From: Nocardia niigatensis NBRC 100131
Lineage (GTDB): Bacteria; Actinomycetota; Actinomycetes; Mycobacteriales; Mycobacteriaceae
Assembly (NCBI RefSeq): GCF_000308655.1
Contig: NZ_BAGC01000112.1
Coordinates: 1 to 64,000 of the forward strand
Length of the DNA stretch: 64,000 bases
Reading direction: 5' to 3'
Under the pieces are notes generated by a model. The model had not been told where the DNA came from, did not search any database, and saw nothing but the letters and a program-made list of their open reading frames with translations. Numbering within the stretch: position 1 is the stretch's first letter; every line of letters starts with the position of its first letter. A program made the position numbers and the translations under genes. Shown here one piece after another: positions 1 through 8,645 of the stretch.

Positions 1-1
1 C

Positions 2-1411
2 TACAACCGTGAGCGCCGCGAGGGCGGTTTCGATCGTGGTAACGACCGTCGCGAGGGCGGGTTCAACCGTGGTGGTGATCGTCGCGAGGGCGGCTTCAAC
101 CGCGGTGGTGATCGTCGTGAAGTCGGGTCCGATCGTGGTGATCGTCGTGAAGGCGGGTTCAACCGGGACCGTCGTGAAGGCGGTTTCGATCGTGGTGAGC
201 GCCGCGAGGGTGGATTCAACCGTGATCGCGGTGACCGTCGCGAGGGTGGCTACAGCCAGGACCGTCGTGAAGGCGGGTCCGATCGTGGTGATCGTCGTGA
301 AGGCGGATACAACCGGGGCGGCGAGAATCGTGGTGGCGGACGGGGATTCGACCGGGACCGTGGTGAGCGTGCGGAGCGGAAGGGCTTCGCGCGCAGCGGG
401 TCTGGGGACGAGCGCCGGGAGAACGCCGTCGCGGACAAGGATTTCGACCGGGCCGGGGAGGGCGCGCGCGAGAAGTCGTTCGATCGTGGCGAGCGTCGCC
501 GGGGTGGCGAGGGCGCGCGGGTCGGCGCCGGCCGGCCGGGGGAGCGGCGTTCGGGTCGTCCCGAGGAGCCGAACCTGCCGGACGACGTGCAGGCCTCCGA
601 TCTCGAGCCGGCGGTACGCCGCGATCTGCTGAGCCTGGACAAGGGCAATGCCGAGTCGGTGGCGCGGCACCTGGTGATGGTGGCGCAGCTGCTGGACGAG
701 GATCCGGAGCTGGCGCTGGAGCACGCGCGCGCTGCCCGGCAGCGGGCCGGCCGTATCGCCGTGGTGCGCGAGACCGCCGGTGTCGCGGCCTATCACGCGG
801 GTGAGTGGGCCGAGGCGCTGTCGGAGCTGCGGACCGCGCGTCGCATGTCCGGTGGTTCGGGTCTGCTGGCCGTGATGGCCGACTGTGAGCGGGGTCTGGG
901 TCGTCCCGAGCGTGCCATCGAGCTGGGCCGCAGCGATGAGGCCCGGGCCCTGCAGGGCGACGAGGCCACCGAGCTGCGCATTGTGGTCGCGGGCGCCCGC
1001 ATGGACCTGGGTCAGTTCGACCAGGCCGTGGTGACCCTGCAGACCGCTGAGCTGGATCCGTCGCGGACCGGTTCCGCGGCCGCCCGCCTGTTCTACGCGT
1101 ACGCCGAGGCCCTGCTGGCCGCCGGTCGCGACGAGGAAGCGCTCACCTGGTTCATGAACGCCGCCTCCGCGGATCTTGACGGCGAGACCGACGCCGAGGA
1201 GCGCGCCGCCGAACTCTCCGGCGACGGTGACGGCGGCGCCGACTGGACCGCGGCGTTCGATGACGACGAGGATGAGGACGAAGCGGATTCCCCTGCGGCG
1301 GAGGATGATTCCGTCGACGAGGACACCGCCGGCGAGTCCGGGAAGGCCGCGGACGACACCGGCGAGCCCGCGGACGGTTCCGGCAAGTCCGCGGACGCCT
1401 CCGAGAACTGA
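2..1411 (+). CDS. TPR-type protein with Arg/Gly-rich N-terminal repeats (5' end outside window)
   Basis: The frame is open from base 2 to the TGA at 1409-1411, giving 469 visible codons with no start, so the gene begins upstream. The first ~115 visible residues are imperfect repeats of the type RREGGFNRG and RREGGFDRG, the composition of RGG-box RNA-binding tails. Next comes a basic linker, then a helical TPR-like region from about position 590 to 1170 (for example LALEHARAARQRAGR), then a strongly acidic tail rich in D, E and S. The TPR core and the following HAD, tlyA, nadK and recN order match the Rv1691 position in M. tuberculosis. Function is unknown. RNA binding by the RGG region is my inference. 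A confident start must come from sequence outside the window. Confidence 0.85.
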   Translation, partial: YNRERREGGFDRGNDRREGGFNRGGDRREGGFNRGGDRREVGSDRGDRREGGFNRDRREGGFDRGERREGGFNRDRGDRREGGYSQDRREGGSDRGDRREGGYNRGGENRGGGRGFDRDRGERAERKGFARSGSGDERRENAVADKDFDRAGEGAREKSFDRGERRRGGEGARVGAGRPGERRSGRPEEPNLPDDVQASDLEPAVRRDLLSLDKGNAESVARHLVMVAQLLDEDPELALEHARAARQRAGRIAVVRETAGVAAYHAGEWAEALSELRTARRMSGGSGLLAVMADCERGLGRPERAIELGRSDEARALQGDEATELRIVVAGARMDLGQFDQAVVTLQTAELDPSRTGSAAARLFYAYAEALLAAGRDEEALTWFMNAASADLDGETDAEERAAELSGDGDGGADWTAAFDDDEDEDEADSPAAEDDSVDEDTAGESGKAADDTGEPADGSGKSADASEN

Positions 1412-1429
1412 GGACTGGCAAGTGATTCC

Positions 1430-1465
1430 GACCGTGCGGCCGCGCAACAGCGCAGCCGCACGGTC
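1430..1465 (+). terminator. Rho-independent-type terminator after the TPR gene
   Basis: A perfect 11-bp stem (GACCGTGCGGC at 1430-1440 with its complement at 1455-1465) lies 18 bp after the stop. It is followed by a T-rich tail (TTCTTGTTTCT, 1466-1476), which is unusual in such GC-rich DNA. It separates the TPR gene from the HAD gene. Confidence 0.75.
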
Positions 1466-1503
1466 TTCTTGTTTCTGGGCAGAGTGATGAGAGGGACGGC
1501 GTA

Positions 1504-2406
1504 ATGCGACTGCGGGACCGGTTCGAGGCATTGCTGTTGGATCTGGACGGAACGCTGTTCCGCGGCCACGAGCCGATTCCGGGTGCCTCGGAAGCACTTT
1601 CGGCGGGTGATTCCGAACAGCGCCTGATGTATGTCACCAATAATGCGAGCCGCTCGGCCGACGCGGTGGCACTGCATCTGCGGGATCTGGGTTTCGATGC
1701 CCACGAGGACGCGGTGGTGACGAGCGCGCAGGCGGCCGCCCGGCTGCTGGCTCAGCGGATCGCGCCCGGTTCCACGGTGCTGGTGGTCGGCACCGATGAC
1801 CTGATCGCCGAGGTGGAGAATGTCGGCCTGCAGGCGATCCGTCGATTCGACGGCATCACGCCGAGCGCCGTGGTGCAGGGCCATTCGATGCAGACGGGAT
1901 GGCCGGATCTGGCCGAGGCCGCCTACGCGCTGCGCGCAGGCGCGCTCTGGGTGGCCGCCAACACCGACGCGACCCTCCCCACCGAACGCGGCCTCGCCCC
2001 GGGCAACGGCTCCATGGTCGCGGCGCTGCGCCACGTGACCGGGTTGGCGCCGATCGTGGCGGGCAAGCCTTTCGCGCCCCTGATGGAGGACGCGCTCGAG
2101 CGCGCGAAAACCCGTGACGCCCTGGTGGTCGGCGACCGTCTCGACACGGATATCGACGGCGCGGCCGCCACCGGCCTGGAGTCGCTGATGGTCCTCACCG
2201 GCGTGAGCACCCTCGAGGACCTCCGCACCCAGCCGGCCGACCGCATGCCCACCTATATCGCTGAATCACTCGAAGCCCTGAATCACCCCGCCGCCGACCT
2301 CGATCCGGTCGTGCCGGGCAGCGGCGATATCGCGAAGGCGATCGCGGCCCGCCTGGACGCCGCTCCGGGCCGCGCGATCCGGGTCGGCTCGACGCCCGGC
2401 GTGTAG
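1504..2406 (+). CDS. HAD-family phosphatase (Rv1692-like, NagD/PGP type)
   Basis: This is a 300-residue HAD hydrolase of the type IIA (NagD/phosphoglycolate phosphatase) class. Motif I is DLDGT at residues 13-17, with D13 as the expected nucleophile and D15 as the acid/base. A TNNASRS segment follows as motif II. The late GDRLDTDIDGA segment is the Mg-binding motif. The ATG at 1504 is preceded by GAGAGGG. The M. tuberculosis gene at this position, Rv1692, has been reported as a glycerol-3-phosphate phosphatase of lipid-headgroup recycling. That substrate is transferred by homology and synteny, not read from this sequence. The final codons are part of a ~100-bp tandem duplication that continues downstream. 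Confidence 0.9.
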   Translation: MRLRDRFEALLLDLDGTLFRGHEPIPGASEALSAGDSEQRLMYVTNNASRSADAVALHLRDLGFDAHEDAVVTSAQAAARLLAQRIAPGSTVLVVGTDDLIAEVENVGLQAIRRFDGITPSAVVQGHSMQTGWPDLAEAAYALRAGALWVAANTDATLPTERGLAPGNGSMVAALRHVTGLAPIVAGKPFAPLMEDALERAKTRDALVVGDRLDTDIDGAAATGLESLMVLTGVSTLEDLRTQPADRMPTYIAESLEALNHPAADLDPVVPGSGDIAKAIAARLDAAPGRAIRVGSTPGV

Positions 2407-2586
2407 TCGGGGAATCGTCGGCGGCTCGGGTCGGCTACCCGCAAGGCGTTTTCGGGGCTGTGCCGTGCAATCTGGTGCGGTGGTCGGCTCGACGTCCGGC
2501 GTGTAGTCGGGGAATCGCTGGCGGTGCGGCGCGGGTCGGCTACTCGCAAGGCGTTTTCGGGGCTGTGCCGTGCAATCGGTGCGGTG
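2383..2586. repeat. ~100-bp tandem direct duplication including the 3' end of the HAD gene
   Basis: Copy 1 (2383-2482) starts inside the last codons of the HAD gene, at GTCGGCTCGACGCCCGGC, and runs through its stop. Copy 2 (2483-2586) repeats the same block, including a copy of the TAG, with scattered substitutions and a few added bases. Both copies share the segments GTGTAGTCGGGGAATCG and GCAAGGCGTTTTCGGGG. The second copy is non-coding. It looks like a local duplication that has begun to diverge. Confidence 0.85.
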
Positions 2587-2690
2587 AGGGGAGAGAGCTC
2601 GCGATGCGGCGGCCCGGCCGGTCGGTGCGGGGATCGGGAGGGCGGGGGTACGTGTGTTCGAATACGAGTTCGGGTAGCGTTGTCGCCACG

Positions 2691-3023
2691 ATGACTACGC
2701 CCACGCCTCGCCCGCAGTTTCCGGCACCAGGAGCCCATGCTGGAACGCCAGGAGCCCATGCCGGGATGCCGGGCCCCCGTCCCGGGGCGCCGCTGCCCGG
2801 GCAGCATCTGCCGGCCGCGAACCAGGAGTTCGCCGACCCGGAACGGGTCGAGGCCGAGGTGGCCGCGCTGCTGCACGAATTGTCGGCGGGCGCACCGAAT
2901 CCGGGCTTTCCAGGTGCCCCGAGCATGAACTCGGAGGGCACCGATATCGTGCGGCGGGCCAAGATTCTGGAGCAGGCGCACGACGTGCTGGTGCAGGCCC
3001 TGGCCACGGTGGACAAGATCTGA
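2691..3023 (+). CDS. small conserved protein (Rv1693-like) upstream of tlyA
   Basis: This encodes 110 residues. The N-terminal half is low complexity (Pro, Gly, Ala, with a repeated PGAHAG unit). The C-terminal ~50 residues look folded and helical (VEAEVAALLHELSAG, then RRAKILEQAHDVLVQALATV). It sits one base before tlyA, in the position of the small gene Rv1693 of mycobacteria, so it is likely cotranscribed with tlyA, nadK and recN. The ATG at 2691 is chosen because the protein becomes coherent there. The frame stays open upstream through the tandem duplication, but that part does not look like protein. Function is unknown. Confidence 0.75.
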   Translation: MTTPTPRPQFPAPGAHAGTPGAHAGMPGPRPGAPLPGQHLPAANQEFADPERVEAEVAALLHELSAGAPNPGFPGAPSMNSEGTDIVRRAKILEQAHDVLVQALATVDKI

Positions 3024-3024
3024 G

Positions 3025-3915
3025 GTGGCCAGACGCGCGCGAGTGGACGCGGAACTGGTTCGCCGCGGATTGGCGCGGTCGCGGGAACACGCGGTCGAGC
3101 TGATCAATGCGGGCCGCGTCCTGATCAATGGATCGGTCGCCACCAAGGCGGCGACCGGAGTCGAGGCGGGTACCCCGCTGCTGGTGCGGGAGGAACCCGA
3201 CGAGGTGCAGTGGGCCTCGCGCGGGGCGCACAAACTGCTGGGCGCCCTGGAGGCGTTCGCCCCGGAGGGCGTATCGGTCGAGGGCAAACGCTGCCTCGAC
3301 GCGGGCGCGTCGACGGGCGGGTTCACCGATGTGCTGCTGTCGCGGGGCGCCAAGGAGGTCGTGGCCGCCGATGTCGGGTACGGCCAGCTGATCTGGCGCC
3401 TGCAGAACGATGACCGCGTCCGCGTGCACGACCGCACCAATGTGCGGCAGCTGACGCCCGAACTCATCGGCGGCACCGTCGAATTGGTGGTCGCCGACCT
3501 GTCGTTCATCTCCCTCGGTCTGGTGCTGCCCGCGCTGGCGGCCTGTTGCGCGCCGGGCGCGGATCTGCTGCCCATGGTGAAACCGCAGTTCGAGGTGGGT
3601 AAGGACCGGGTGGGATCCGGTGGCGTGGTGCGGGATCCGGCATTGCGCGCCGAGGCGGTGCGCGAAGTCGCCGCGGCGGCAGCGAGACTCGGGTTGCGCA
3701 CGCGCGGCGTGACGGCCAGTCCGCTGCCCGGTCCGTCCGGGAACGTCGAGTATTTCCTCTGGTTGCGCAAGGAGCCCGGCGCGTCGGAGCGTCCGGTGAC
3801 CGAACCGGGTGGGCCCGGCGACGGCGCGGACGTCGGTGGGGGCGCATACGATGCAGACGAGGCGGCGCGTGTGGCGGCGCTGATCGAGCGTGCGGTGCAG
3901 GAGGGTCCACAGTGA
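3025..3915 (+). CDS. tlyA: TlyA family rRNA (cytidine-2'-O)-methyltransferase
   Basis: This 296-residue protein starts at GTG 3025, one base after the previous stop. Residues ~4-62 form an S4 RNA-binding domain (RVDAELVRRGLARSREHAVE). An FtsJ-like SAM-dependent methyltransferase fold follows, with the SAM-binding segment CLDAGASTGGFTDVLL. In mycobacteria TlyA 2'-O-methylates 16S and 23S rRNA, and its loss gives capreomycin and viomycin resistance. That role follows from family identity and perfect synteny. The last ~45 residues (GASERPVTEPGGPGDGADVG and beyond) are a low-complexity extension compared with the usual ~268 residues. The stop overlaps the nadK start by 4 bp, indicating translational coupling. 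Confidence 0.93.
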   Translation: MARRARVDAELVRRGLARSREHAVELINAGRVLINGSVATKAATGVEAGTPLLVREEPDEVQWASRGAHKLLGALEAFAPEGVSVEGKRCLDAGASTGGFTDVLLSRGAKEVVAADVGYGQLIWRLQNDDRVRVHDRTNVRQLTPELIGGTVELVVADLSFISLGLVLPALAACCAPGADLLPMVKPQFEVGKDRVGSGGVVRDPALRAEAVREVAAAAARLGLRTRGVTASPLPGPSGNVEYFLWLRKEPGASERPVTEPGGPGDGADVGGGAYDADEAARVAALIERAVQEGPQ

Positions 3916-4871
3916 ACGCGGCTAGCCCCGCCAGAGAGGTTCTGCTGGTCGCGCACCCGGGACGGCCGGAGATCACCGATACCGCGCACCGGGTCGCGAA
4001 GATCCTGTGCGGGGCCGGTATCGGGCTGCGGGTGCTCGAGGACGAGGCCTACAGCACCCGGTTCGACAATCAGAGCGATATCGACAGCTACCCGGCTCGG
4101 GTCATGGAGCACAATCCCGACGCGGCGGTCGGCACCGAGATGGTGCTGGCCCTCGGCGGCGACGGGACTTTCCTGCGCGCGGCCGAACTGGCCCGCAGTG
4201 CGTCGGTGCCGGTGCTCGGAATCAACCTGGGGCGCATCGGTTTTCTCACCGAGGCCGAGGCCGAGAACCTGGACGAGGCGCTGTCGCAGGTAGTGCGGCG
4301 CGACTACACCGTCGAGGAGCGGATGACCATCGATGTCACCGTGCGCGTCGACGATGTGGTGGTGGAGCGCGGCTGGGCGCTGAACGAGGCGAGCATCGAG
4401 AACGCGGCGCGCATGGGCGTGCTGGAGGTGGTGCTCGAGGTGGACGGCCGGCCCGTCTCGGCCTTCGGCTGCGACGGTGTGCTGATCGCCACGCCGACCG
4501 GGTCCACCGCCTACGCCTTCTCGGCGGGCGGGCCCGTGGTGTGGCCGGAACTCGAAGCGCTGCTGGTGATTCCGTCCAATGCCCACGCCCTGTTCGCGCG
4601 ACCCCTGGTGACCAGCCCGAATTCGCTGATCGCCGTGGAAACCGTTGCGACGGGCCACGACGCGATCGTCTTCCTCGACGGCCGACGCACCCTCGCACTG
4701 CCGCGGGGCGGCCGGGTCGAGGCGGTCCGCGGGACCGAACCGGTGCGGTGGGTTCGGCTCGACTCCGCGCCGTTCGCCGATCGGATGGTGCGCAAATTCC
4801 AATTGCCCGTGACAGGCTGGCGTGGCCGACGGCGAACGGAGAGCACGAGTGCTGACAGAGATCAGGATTGA
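3912..4871 (+). CDS. nadK: NAD kinase
   Basis: This 319-residue cytosolic kinase phosphorylates NAD to NADP. The diagnostic GGDGT motif is at residues 82-86. NLGRIGFLTE follows, and then the substrate-binding ATPTGSTAYAFSAGGP segment. The GTG start at 3912 overlaps the tlyA stop in a GTGA junction. Length and motifs agree with actinobacterial PpnK (Rv1695). The C-terminus carries an extra basic tail (WRGRRRTESTSADRDQD) that lies over the start of recN. Confidence 0.95.
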   Translation: MNAASPAREVLLVAHPGRPEITDTAHRVAKILCGAGIGLRVLEDEAYSTRFDNQSDIDSYPARVMEHNPDAAVGTEMVLALGGDGTFLRAAELARSASVPVLGINLGRIGFLTEAEAENLDEALSQVVRRDYTVEERMTIDVTVRVDDVVVERGWALNEASIENAARMGVLEVVLEVDGRPVSAFGCDGVLIATPTGSTAYAFSAGGPVVWPELEALLVIPSNAHALFARPLVTSPNSLIAVETVATGHDAIVFLDGRRTLALPRGGRVEAVRGTEPVRWVRLDSAPFADRMVRKFQLPVTGWRGRRRTESTSADRDQD

Positions 4872-6630
4872 CGGGCTGGGCGTAATTTCCACCGCCACCG
4901 CACAATTCCACGAGGGTTTGACCGTTCTGACCGGTGAGACCGGTGCGGGCAAGACCATGGTGGTGACGAGCCTGCATTTGCTGAGCGGCGCTCGCGCCGA
5001 TGCCGGCCGGGTGCGCCTGGGGGCGTCGCGGGCCGTGGTCGAGGGTCGTTTCACCGTGGACGAGGTGCACGACGGCGCGCTCGGCGAGGTGGAGGAGGTG
5101 CTGGAATCGACCGGCGCCGAACGCGATGACGACGGCAGCATCATCGCCGTCCGCACCGTTGGATCCGACGGCCGCTCCCGCGCCCACCTGGGTGGCCGCA
5201 GCGTACCGGCCGCGGTGCTCGCGGACTTCACCACTCCGCTGCTGACGGTGCACGGGCAGAACGATCAGCTGCGGCTGCAGCGGCCGGATCAGCAGCTGCA
5301 CGCGTTGGACCAGTTCGCCTCCGAGGCGGTGGCCCCGCTGCTGGCCAAGTATCAGAAGGCGCGAAAGGCCTGGCTGGACAAGCGCAATCAGCTGCTCGAG
5401 CGGACCGCGCGCAGCCGGGAACTGGCCCTGGAAGCCGATCATCTGACGCAGTCGCTGGCCGAGATCGACGCCGTCGCACCGGAACCCGGTGAGGACGATC
5501 ATCTGGTGGCCGAGGTGCGCCGGTTGTCGGATCTGGATTCGCTGCGCGAGGCGGCGTCCACCGCGCACGACGCGCTGGCCGGTCCGGCCGATTCGCCGGG
5601 GGAGGACGCGGGCGCCCTGGATCTGCTGGGTACCGCGCGCGCCCGCATCGAGGCCTCCGACGATCCGATCCTGACCGCGCTGGCTCCCCGTCTGGGCGAG
5701 GCGATTTCGGTGGTGGTGGATCTGACCACCGAGCTCAGCTCCTACCTGTCGGACCTGCCCTCGGATCCGGGCGCGCTGGAGTCCATGCTGACCCGCCAGG
5801 CCGAGCTGAAGACGCTGACCCGCAAGTACGCCCCCGATATCGACGGGGTCATCAAGTGGGCCGAGGAGGCGCGCACCCGCCTGGAATCGCTGGACGTGTC
5901 GGAGGAGGCGCTCGCGTCGCTGGCCGCCGATGTCGAGACCGCGGCCGAGAAGGTGCGGGAGACGGCCAAGAAGCTGACCGCGGCCCGCAGCAAGGCCGCT
6001 GGGAAGCTCGCCTCCGCGGTGAGCACGGAACTGGGCGGTCTGGCCATGGGCCGGGCGCGGCTCGAGGTCGGCGTCGGTCCCGTCCTTGCGGGCGTACAGG
6101 ATTCGGCCCCGCTGGTCATCGACGGCAAGGAACTGCACGCCGGCTCGACCGGTGTGGACGAGGTGGAATTCCGCCTGGCCGCCCACTCGGGCGCGCACCC
6201 GCTGCCGCTGAGCAAGAGCGCCTCCGGCGGTGAGCTCTCCCGCATCATGCTCGCCCTGGAAGTGGTTCTCGCCAGCTCCGAGCATGGCACCACCATGGTC
6301 TTCGACGAGGTCGACGCCGGTGTCGGCGGCCGCGCCGCCGTTGAAATCGGGCGCCGCCTGGCCCGGCTGGCCCGTACCCACCAGGTCATTGTCGTCACCC
6401 ATCTCCCGCAGGTAGCCGCCTTCGCCGACACCCACCTGGTGGTCGACAAGCTCGATGACGGCAAGGCCGTCAAATCCGGCGTGAAGGCCCTCACCCAGGA
6501 TGAGCGCGTCGTGGAGCTGGCTCGCATGCTGGCGGGCATGGGCGACACCGAAACCGGCCGCGCCCACGCCTGGGAGCTGCTCACCACGGCCCACGCCGAG
6601 AAGGTCGGCGCTGCCGCGTCCGGCGAGTAA
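4849..6630 (+). CDS. recN: DNA repair protein RecN
   Basis: This is a 593-residue SMC-like ATPase that acts in recombinational double-strand-break repair. Walker A is GETGAGKT (29-36), the ABC signature is SASGGELSR (about 457-465), and Walker B is TTMVFDEVDAG with FDE near 485-487. A long helical region with coiled-coil character lies between the two ATPase halves. The start is taken at GTG 4849, because the family begins LTEIRIDGLGVI and GGAGAG (4838-4843) sits just upstream. The GTG at 4822 in the same frame would add nine unrelated residues. The gene overlaps the nadK 3' end by 23 bp. Confidence 0.95.
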   Translation: MLTEIRIDGLGVISTATAQFHEGLTVLTGETGAGKTMVVTSLHLLSGARADAGRVRLGASRAVVEGRFTVDEVHDGALGEVEEVLESTGAERDDDGSIIAVRTVGSDGRSRAHLGGRSVPAAVLADFTTPLLTVHGQNDQLRLQRPDQQLHALDQFASEAVAPLLAKYQKARKAWLDKRNQLLERTARSRELALEADHLTQSLAEIDAVAPEPGEDDHLVAEVRRLSDLDSLREAASTAHDALAGPADSPGEDAGALDLLGTARARIEASDDPILTALAPRLGEAISVVVDLTTELSSYLSDLPSDPGALESMLTRQAELKTLTRKYAPDIDGVIKWAEEARTRLESLDVSEEALASLAADVETAAEKVRETAKKLTAARSKAAGKLASAVSTELGGLAMGRARLEVGVGPVLAGVQDSAPLVIDGKELHAGSTGVDEVEFRLAAHSGAHPLPLSKSASGGELSRIMLALEVVLASSEHGTTMVFDEVDAGVGGRAAVEIGRRLARLARTHQVIVVTHLPQVAAFADTHLVVDKLDDGKAVKSGVKALTQDERVVELARMLAGMGDTETGRAHAWELLTTAHAEKVGAAASGE

Positions 6631-6646
6631 CTCATACGAACAGCAA

Positions 6647-6677
6647 ACCGGCCGGGCCCGTGAGGGGTCCGGCCGGT
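6647..6677 (+). terminator. hairpin terminator after recN
   Basis: A 12-bp stem with one G-T wobble (6647-6658 with 6666-6677) and a 7-base loop lies 17 bp after the recN stop. No T-tract follows. It stands between recN and the convergent SRPBCC gene. Confidence 0.5.
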
Positions 6678-6731
6678 GCTGTCCGTGCCGCCGCGCCGGC
6701 TCCGAAGGCGCGGTGGCCGAGTACTACTCGT

Positions 6732-7151
6732 TTACTTCAGAGCCTTGCGCACGCCGCCGATGAGGGCGTTGGTGAGAGCGCGGAGGCCGGGCTCGAGGAT
6801 CTTCGCGGGAACGGGGAGGCTGGGCTCGGATTCCATCGTGTAGACGACCCGGGTTCCGCCCGGCGCGTCGGAGAAGCTGATGGTGCCGACGTGCCGCTTG
6901 ACCGGCGCGCCCGCGATGACGCGGTAGACCATGCGCTCGTTGGGGACGAGCTCGGTGGTCTCCTCGGTCGGGCCGATGCCGGCCACGCCCAGGTGGTACT
7001 GCGCGCCGACGCCGGACGGGCTCCCGATGCCCGGCTTCTTCAGCGAAATCTGAATGGGCAGAAAGGCATTGAGGCTGTCGCGCTCGGTGAAGAGCTTGTA
7101 GACGACCTCACGCGGGGCGGGGAGAACGGTATCAACGGTGGTGCTGGCCAT
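6732..7151 (-). CDS. SRPBCC (START/Bet v1-like) superfamily protein
   Basis: This 139-residue protein begins MASTTVDTVLPAPREVVYKLFTERD. The pattern (beta strand, PAPREVVYKLF helix, repeated strands, long C-terminal amphipathic helix) is that of polyketide-cyclase/dehydrase or coenzyme Q-binding SRPBCC proteins, which hold hydrophobic ligands. No catalytic residues can be assigned. It is the only minus-strand gene between recN and xerD and interrupts the block conserved with mycobacteria. A 16-bp palindromic element lies just upstream at 7166-7181. Its ligand is unknown. Confidence 0.8.
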   Translation of the reverse strand: MASTTVDTVLPAPREVVYKLFTERDSLNAFLPIQISLKKPGIGSPSGVGAQYHLGVAGIGPTEETTELVPNERMVYRVIAGAPVKRHVGTISFSDAPGGTRVVYTMESEPSLPVPAKILEPGLRALTNALIGGVRKALK

Positions 7152-7165
7152 GTCCGGAGCATAGC

Positions 7166-7181
7166 CTTACCGGTCGGTAAG
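7166..7181. promoter_or_regulatory. palindromic operator-like site upstream of the SRPBCC gene
   Basis: CTTACCGGTCGGTAAG is a near-perfect inverted repeat 15 bp upstream of the minus-strand SRPBCC start. It resembles TetR-family operators built on TTACCGnnCGGTAA half-sites. No regulator gene lies next to it, so the cognate protein is unknown. It could also affect steA, which is divergent. Confidence 0.45.
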
Positions 7182-7426
7182 ATGGAAGGTGCGATCGAAG
7201 CCGCACCTACAGCGCCCGTACGTGATCGTGACCACGGATTTTCGTGCAGATTGAGGCAACTCGCCCGGTATGACCGAAATTGTTTCGGTACCAAACTGAT
7301 AGCGCAGATGCATGGCCGACAACGGCTCTCGGTCGTCCGCTGAAATGGCGGGTATGGGGTGCAGATCGTTTGCTGACCGGCGCGCCTCCACTGAAGGTTG
7401 AGACTTCAGGGTCATCATCGATTGTT

Positions 7427-8638
7427 ATGAAGATGCTGGCCCTGCTGTCGCGTAATGCCGAAACGCTTCCGGGTCTGACCGGAATGGCCCGGGTGGACCG
7501 CAATACCAGACGTTTGCTCCAGCGCGTGGGTCCCGGCGACGTGGTGGTGCTCGACGAGATGGACCTGGATCGGCTCACCGCCGACCGGCTCGTCGAAGCC
7601 CAGGTGGCGGTGGTGGTGAACGCCTCGCCCTCCATCTCCGGGCGATATCCGAATCTGGGTCCGGAAGTGCTGGTGGCCAATGGCATCCAGCTGCTGGACG
7701 CGGTCAGCTCCGACGTCTTCAAGAAGATCAAGGACGGCAGCCGGGTCCGCGTCGAGGGCGGGGTCGTCTACGCCGACAAGCTGGCGAAGAAGGAACCCGA
7801 GGCGCTGGTCGAGGGCATCGAGCTCACCGAGGCCGCCATCGCCGAGCGCATGATCGAGGCGCGCAACGGGCTGGCCGACCATCTGGAAGCCTTCTCCGGC
7901 AACACCATCGAGTTCATCCGCACCGAATCCTCCTTGCTCATAGACGGAATCGGCGTGCCGGATGTCGAAGTCGAGATGAAGAAGCGGCATGTCGTGGTGG
8001 TGGCCGACGGTCCCGAGCACATCGAGGACCTCAAGCGCATCAAGCCGTTCATCAAGGAGTACGCGCCGATCCTGATCGGCGTCGGCCGGGGCGCGGACAC
8101 CCTGACCAGGCACGGCTACCGGCCCGACCTCATCGTCGGCGACCCGGAGGAGATCACCGCCAACACGCTGAAATCGGGTGCGGAGGTGATCCTGCCCGCC
8201 GATACCGACGGCCACGCCAAGGGTTTGGACCGCATCCAGGATCTGGGCATCGGCGCGACCACCTTCCCGTCCTCGGGCGCGCCCTCGGATCTGGCGTTGC
8301 TGCTGGCGGATCACCACGGCGCGTCGCTGATCGTGACGGTCGGCGCGGCGGTCTCGCTGGACGACTTCTTCGACCGCGGCCGGCGTGACTCGAATCCGGC
8401 GACGTTCCTGACTCGCCTCAAGATGGGCACCAAGCTCATGGACGCCAAAGCCGTTGCCTCGCTGTACCGTCAGCGGGGTTCGGGCTGGGCGGTCGCGCTG
8501 GTGGTGCTCGCCGCGCTGGTGGCCCTGGTGGTCGCGCTGCTGGCCACCCACATGGGCGGTGAGGCGCTGACCTGGACCGCCGATACCTGGCATCGCGGAT
8601 CGCACTGGGTACAGGGCCTATTGGATCGGCACAGGTAG
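7427..8638 (+). CDS. steA: SteA-like septal protein (Rv1697 family, TPP-kinase-like fold)
   Basis: This 403-residue protein is close in sequence and position to Rv1697. Landmarks are RVDRNTRRLLQRVGPGDVVVLDE at the N-terminus, NASPSISGRYPNLGPEVLV, a thiamin-pyrophosphokinase-like segment GYRPDLIVGDPEEI, and one C-terminal transmembrane helix near residues 350-372 (VALVVLAALVALVVALL). In Corynebacterium, SteA works with SteB, the neighbouring MctB-like protein, in septal peptidoglycan hydrolysis and daughter-cell separation. The start at ATG 7427 (MKMLALLSRN) is chosen over an open frame from 7280 because the orthologue starts MKM and the extension looks non-coding. The next gene starts 7 bp after the stop. 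Confidence 0.88.
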   Translation: MKMLALLSRNAETLPGLTGMARVDRNTRRLLQRVGPGDVVVLDEMDLDRLTADRLVEAQVAVVVNASPSISGRYPNLGPEVLVANGIQLLDAVSSDVFKKIKDGSRVRVEGGVVYADKLAKKEPEALVEGIELTEAAIAERMIEARNGLADHLEAFSGNTIEFIRTESSLLIDGIGVPDVEVEMKKRHVVVVADGPEHIEDLKRIKPFIKEYAPILIGVGRGADTLTRHGYRPDLIVGDPEEITANTLKSGAEVILPADTDGHAKGLDRIQDLGIGATTFPSSGAPSDLALLLADHHGASLIVTVGAAVSLDDFFDRGRRDSNPATFLTRLKMGTKLMDAKAVASLYRQRGSGWAVALVVLAALVALVVALLATHMGGEALTWTADTWHRGSHWVQGLLDRHR

Positions 8639-8645
8639 GAGTCCG

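Noticed and set aside
4336..6594. Very long minus-strand open frames opposite recN, rluB and other genes
   Set aside because: High-GC antisense frames with Arg/Ala/Gly/His-rich products and no starts or motifs. They are shadows of the real genes.
7280..7426. Longer N-terminus for steA
   Set aside because: The extension is not protein-like and the known orthologue begins at the MKM that corresponds to 7427.
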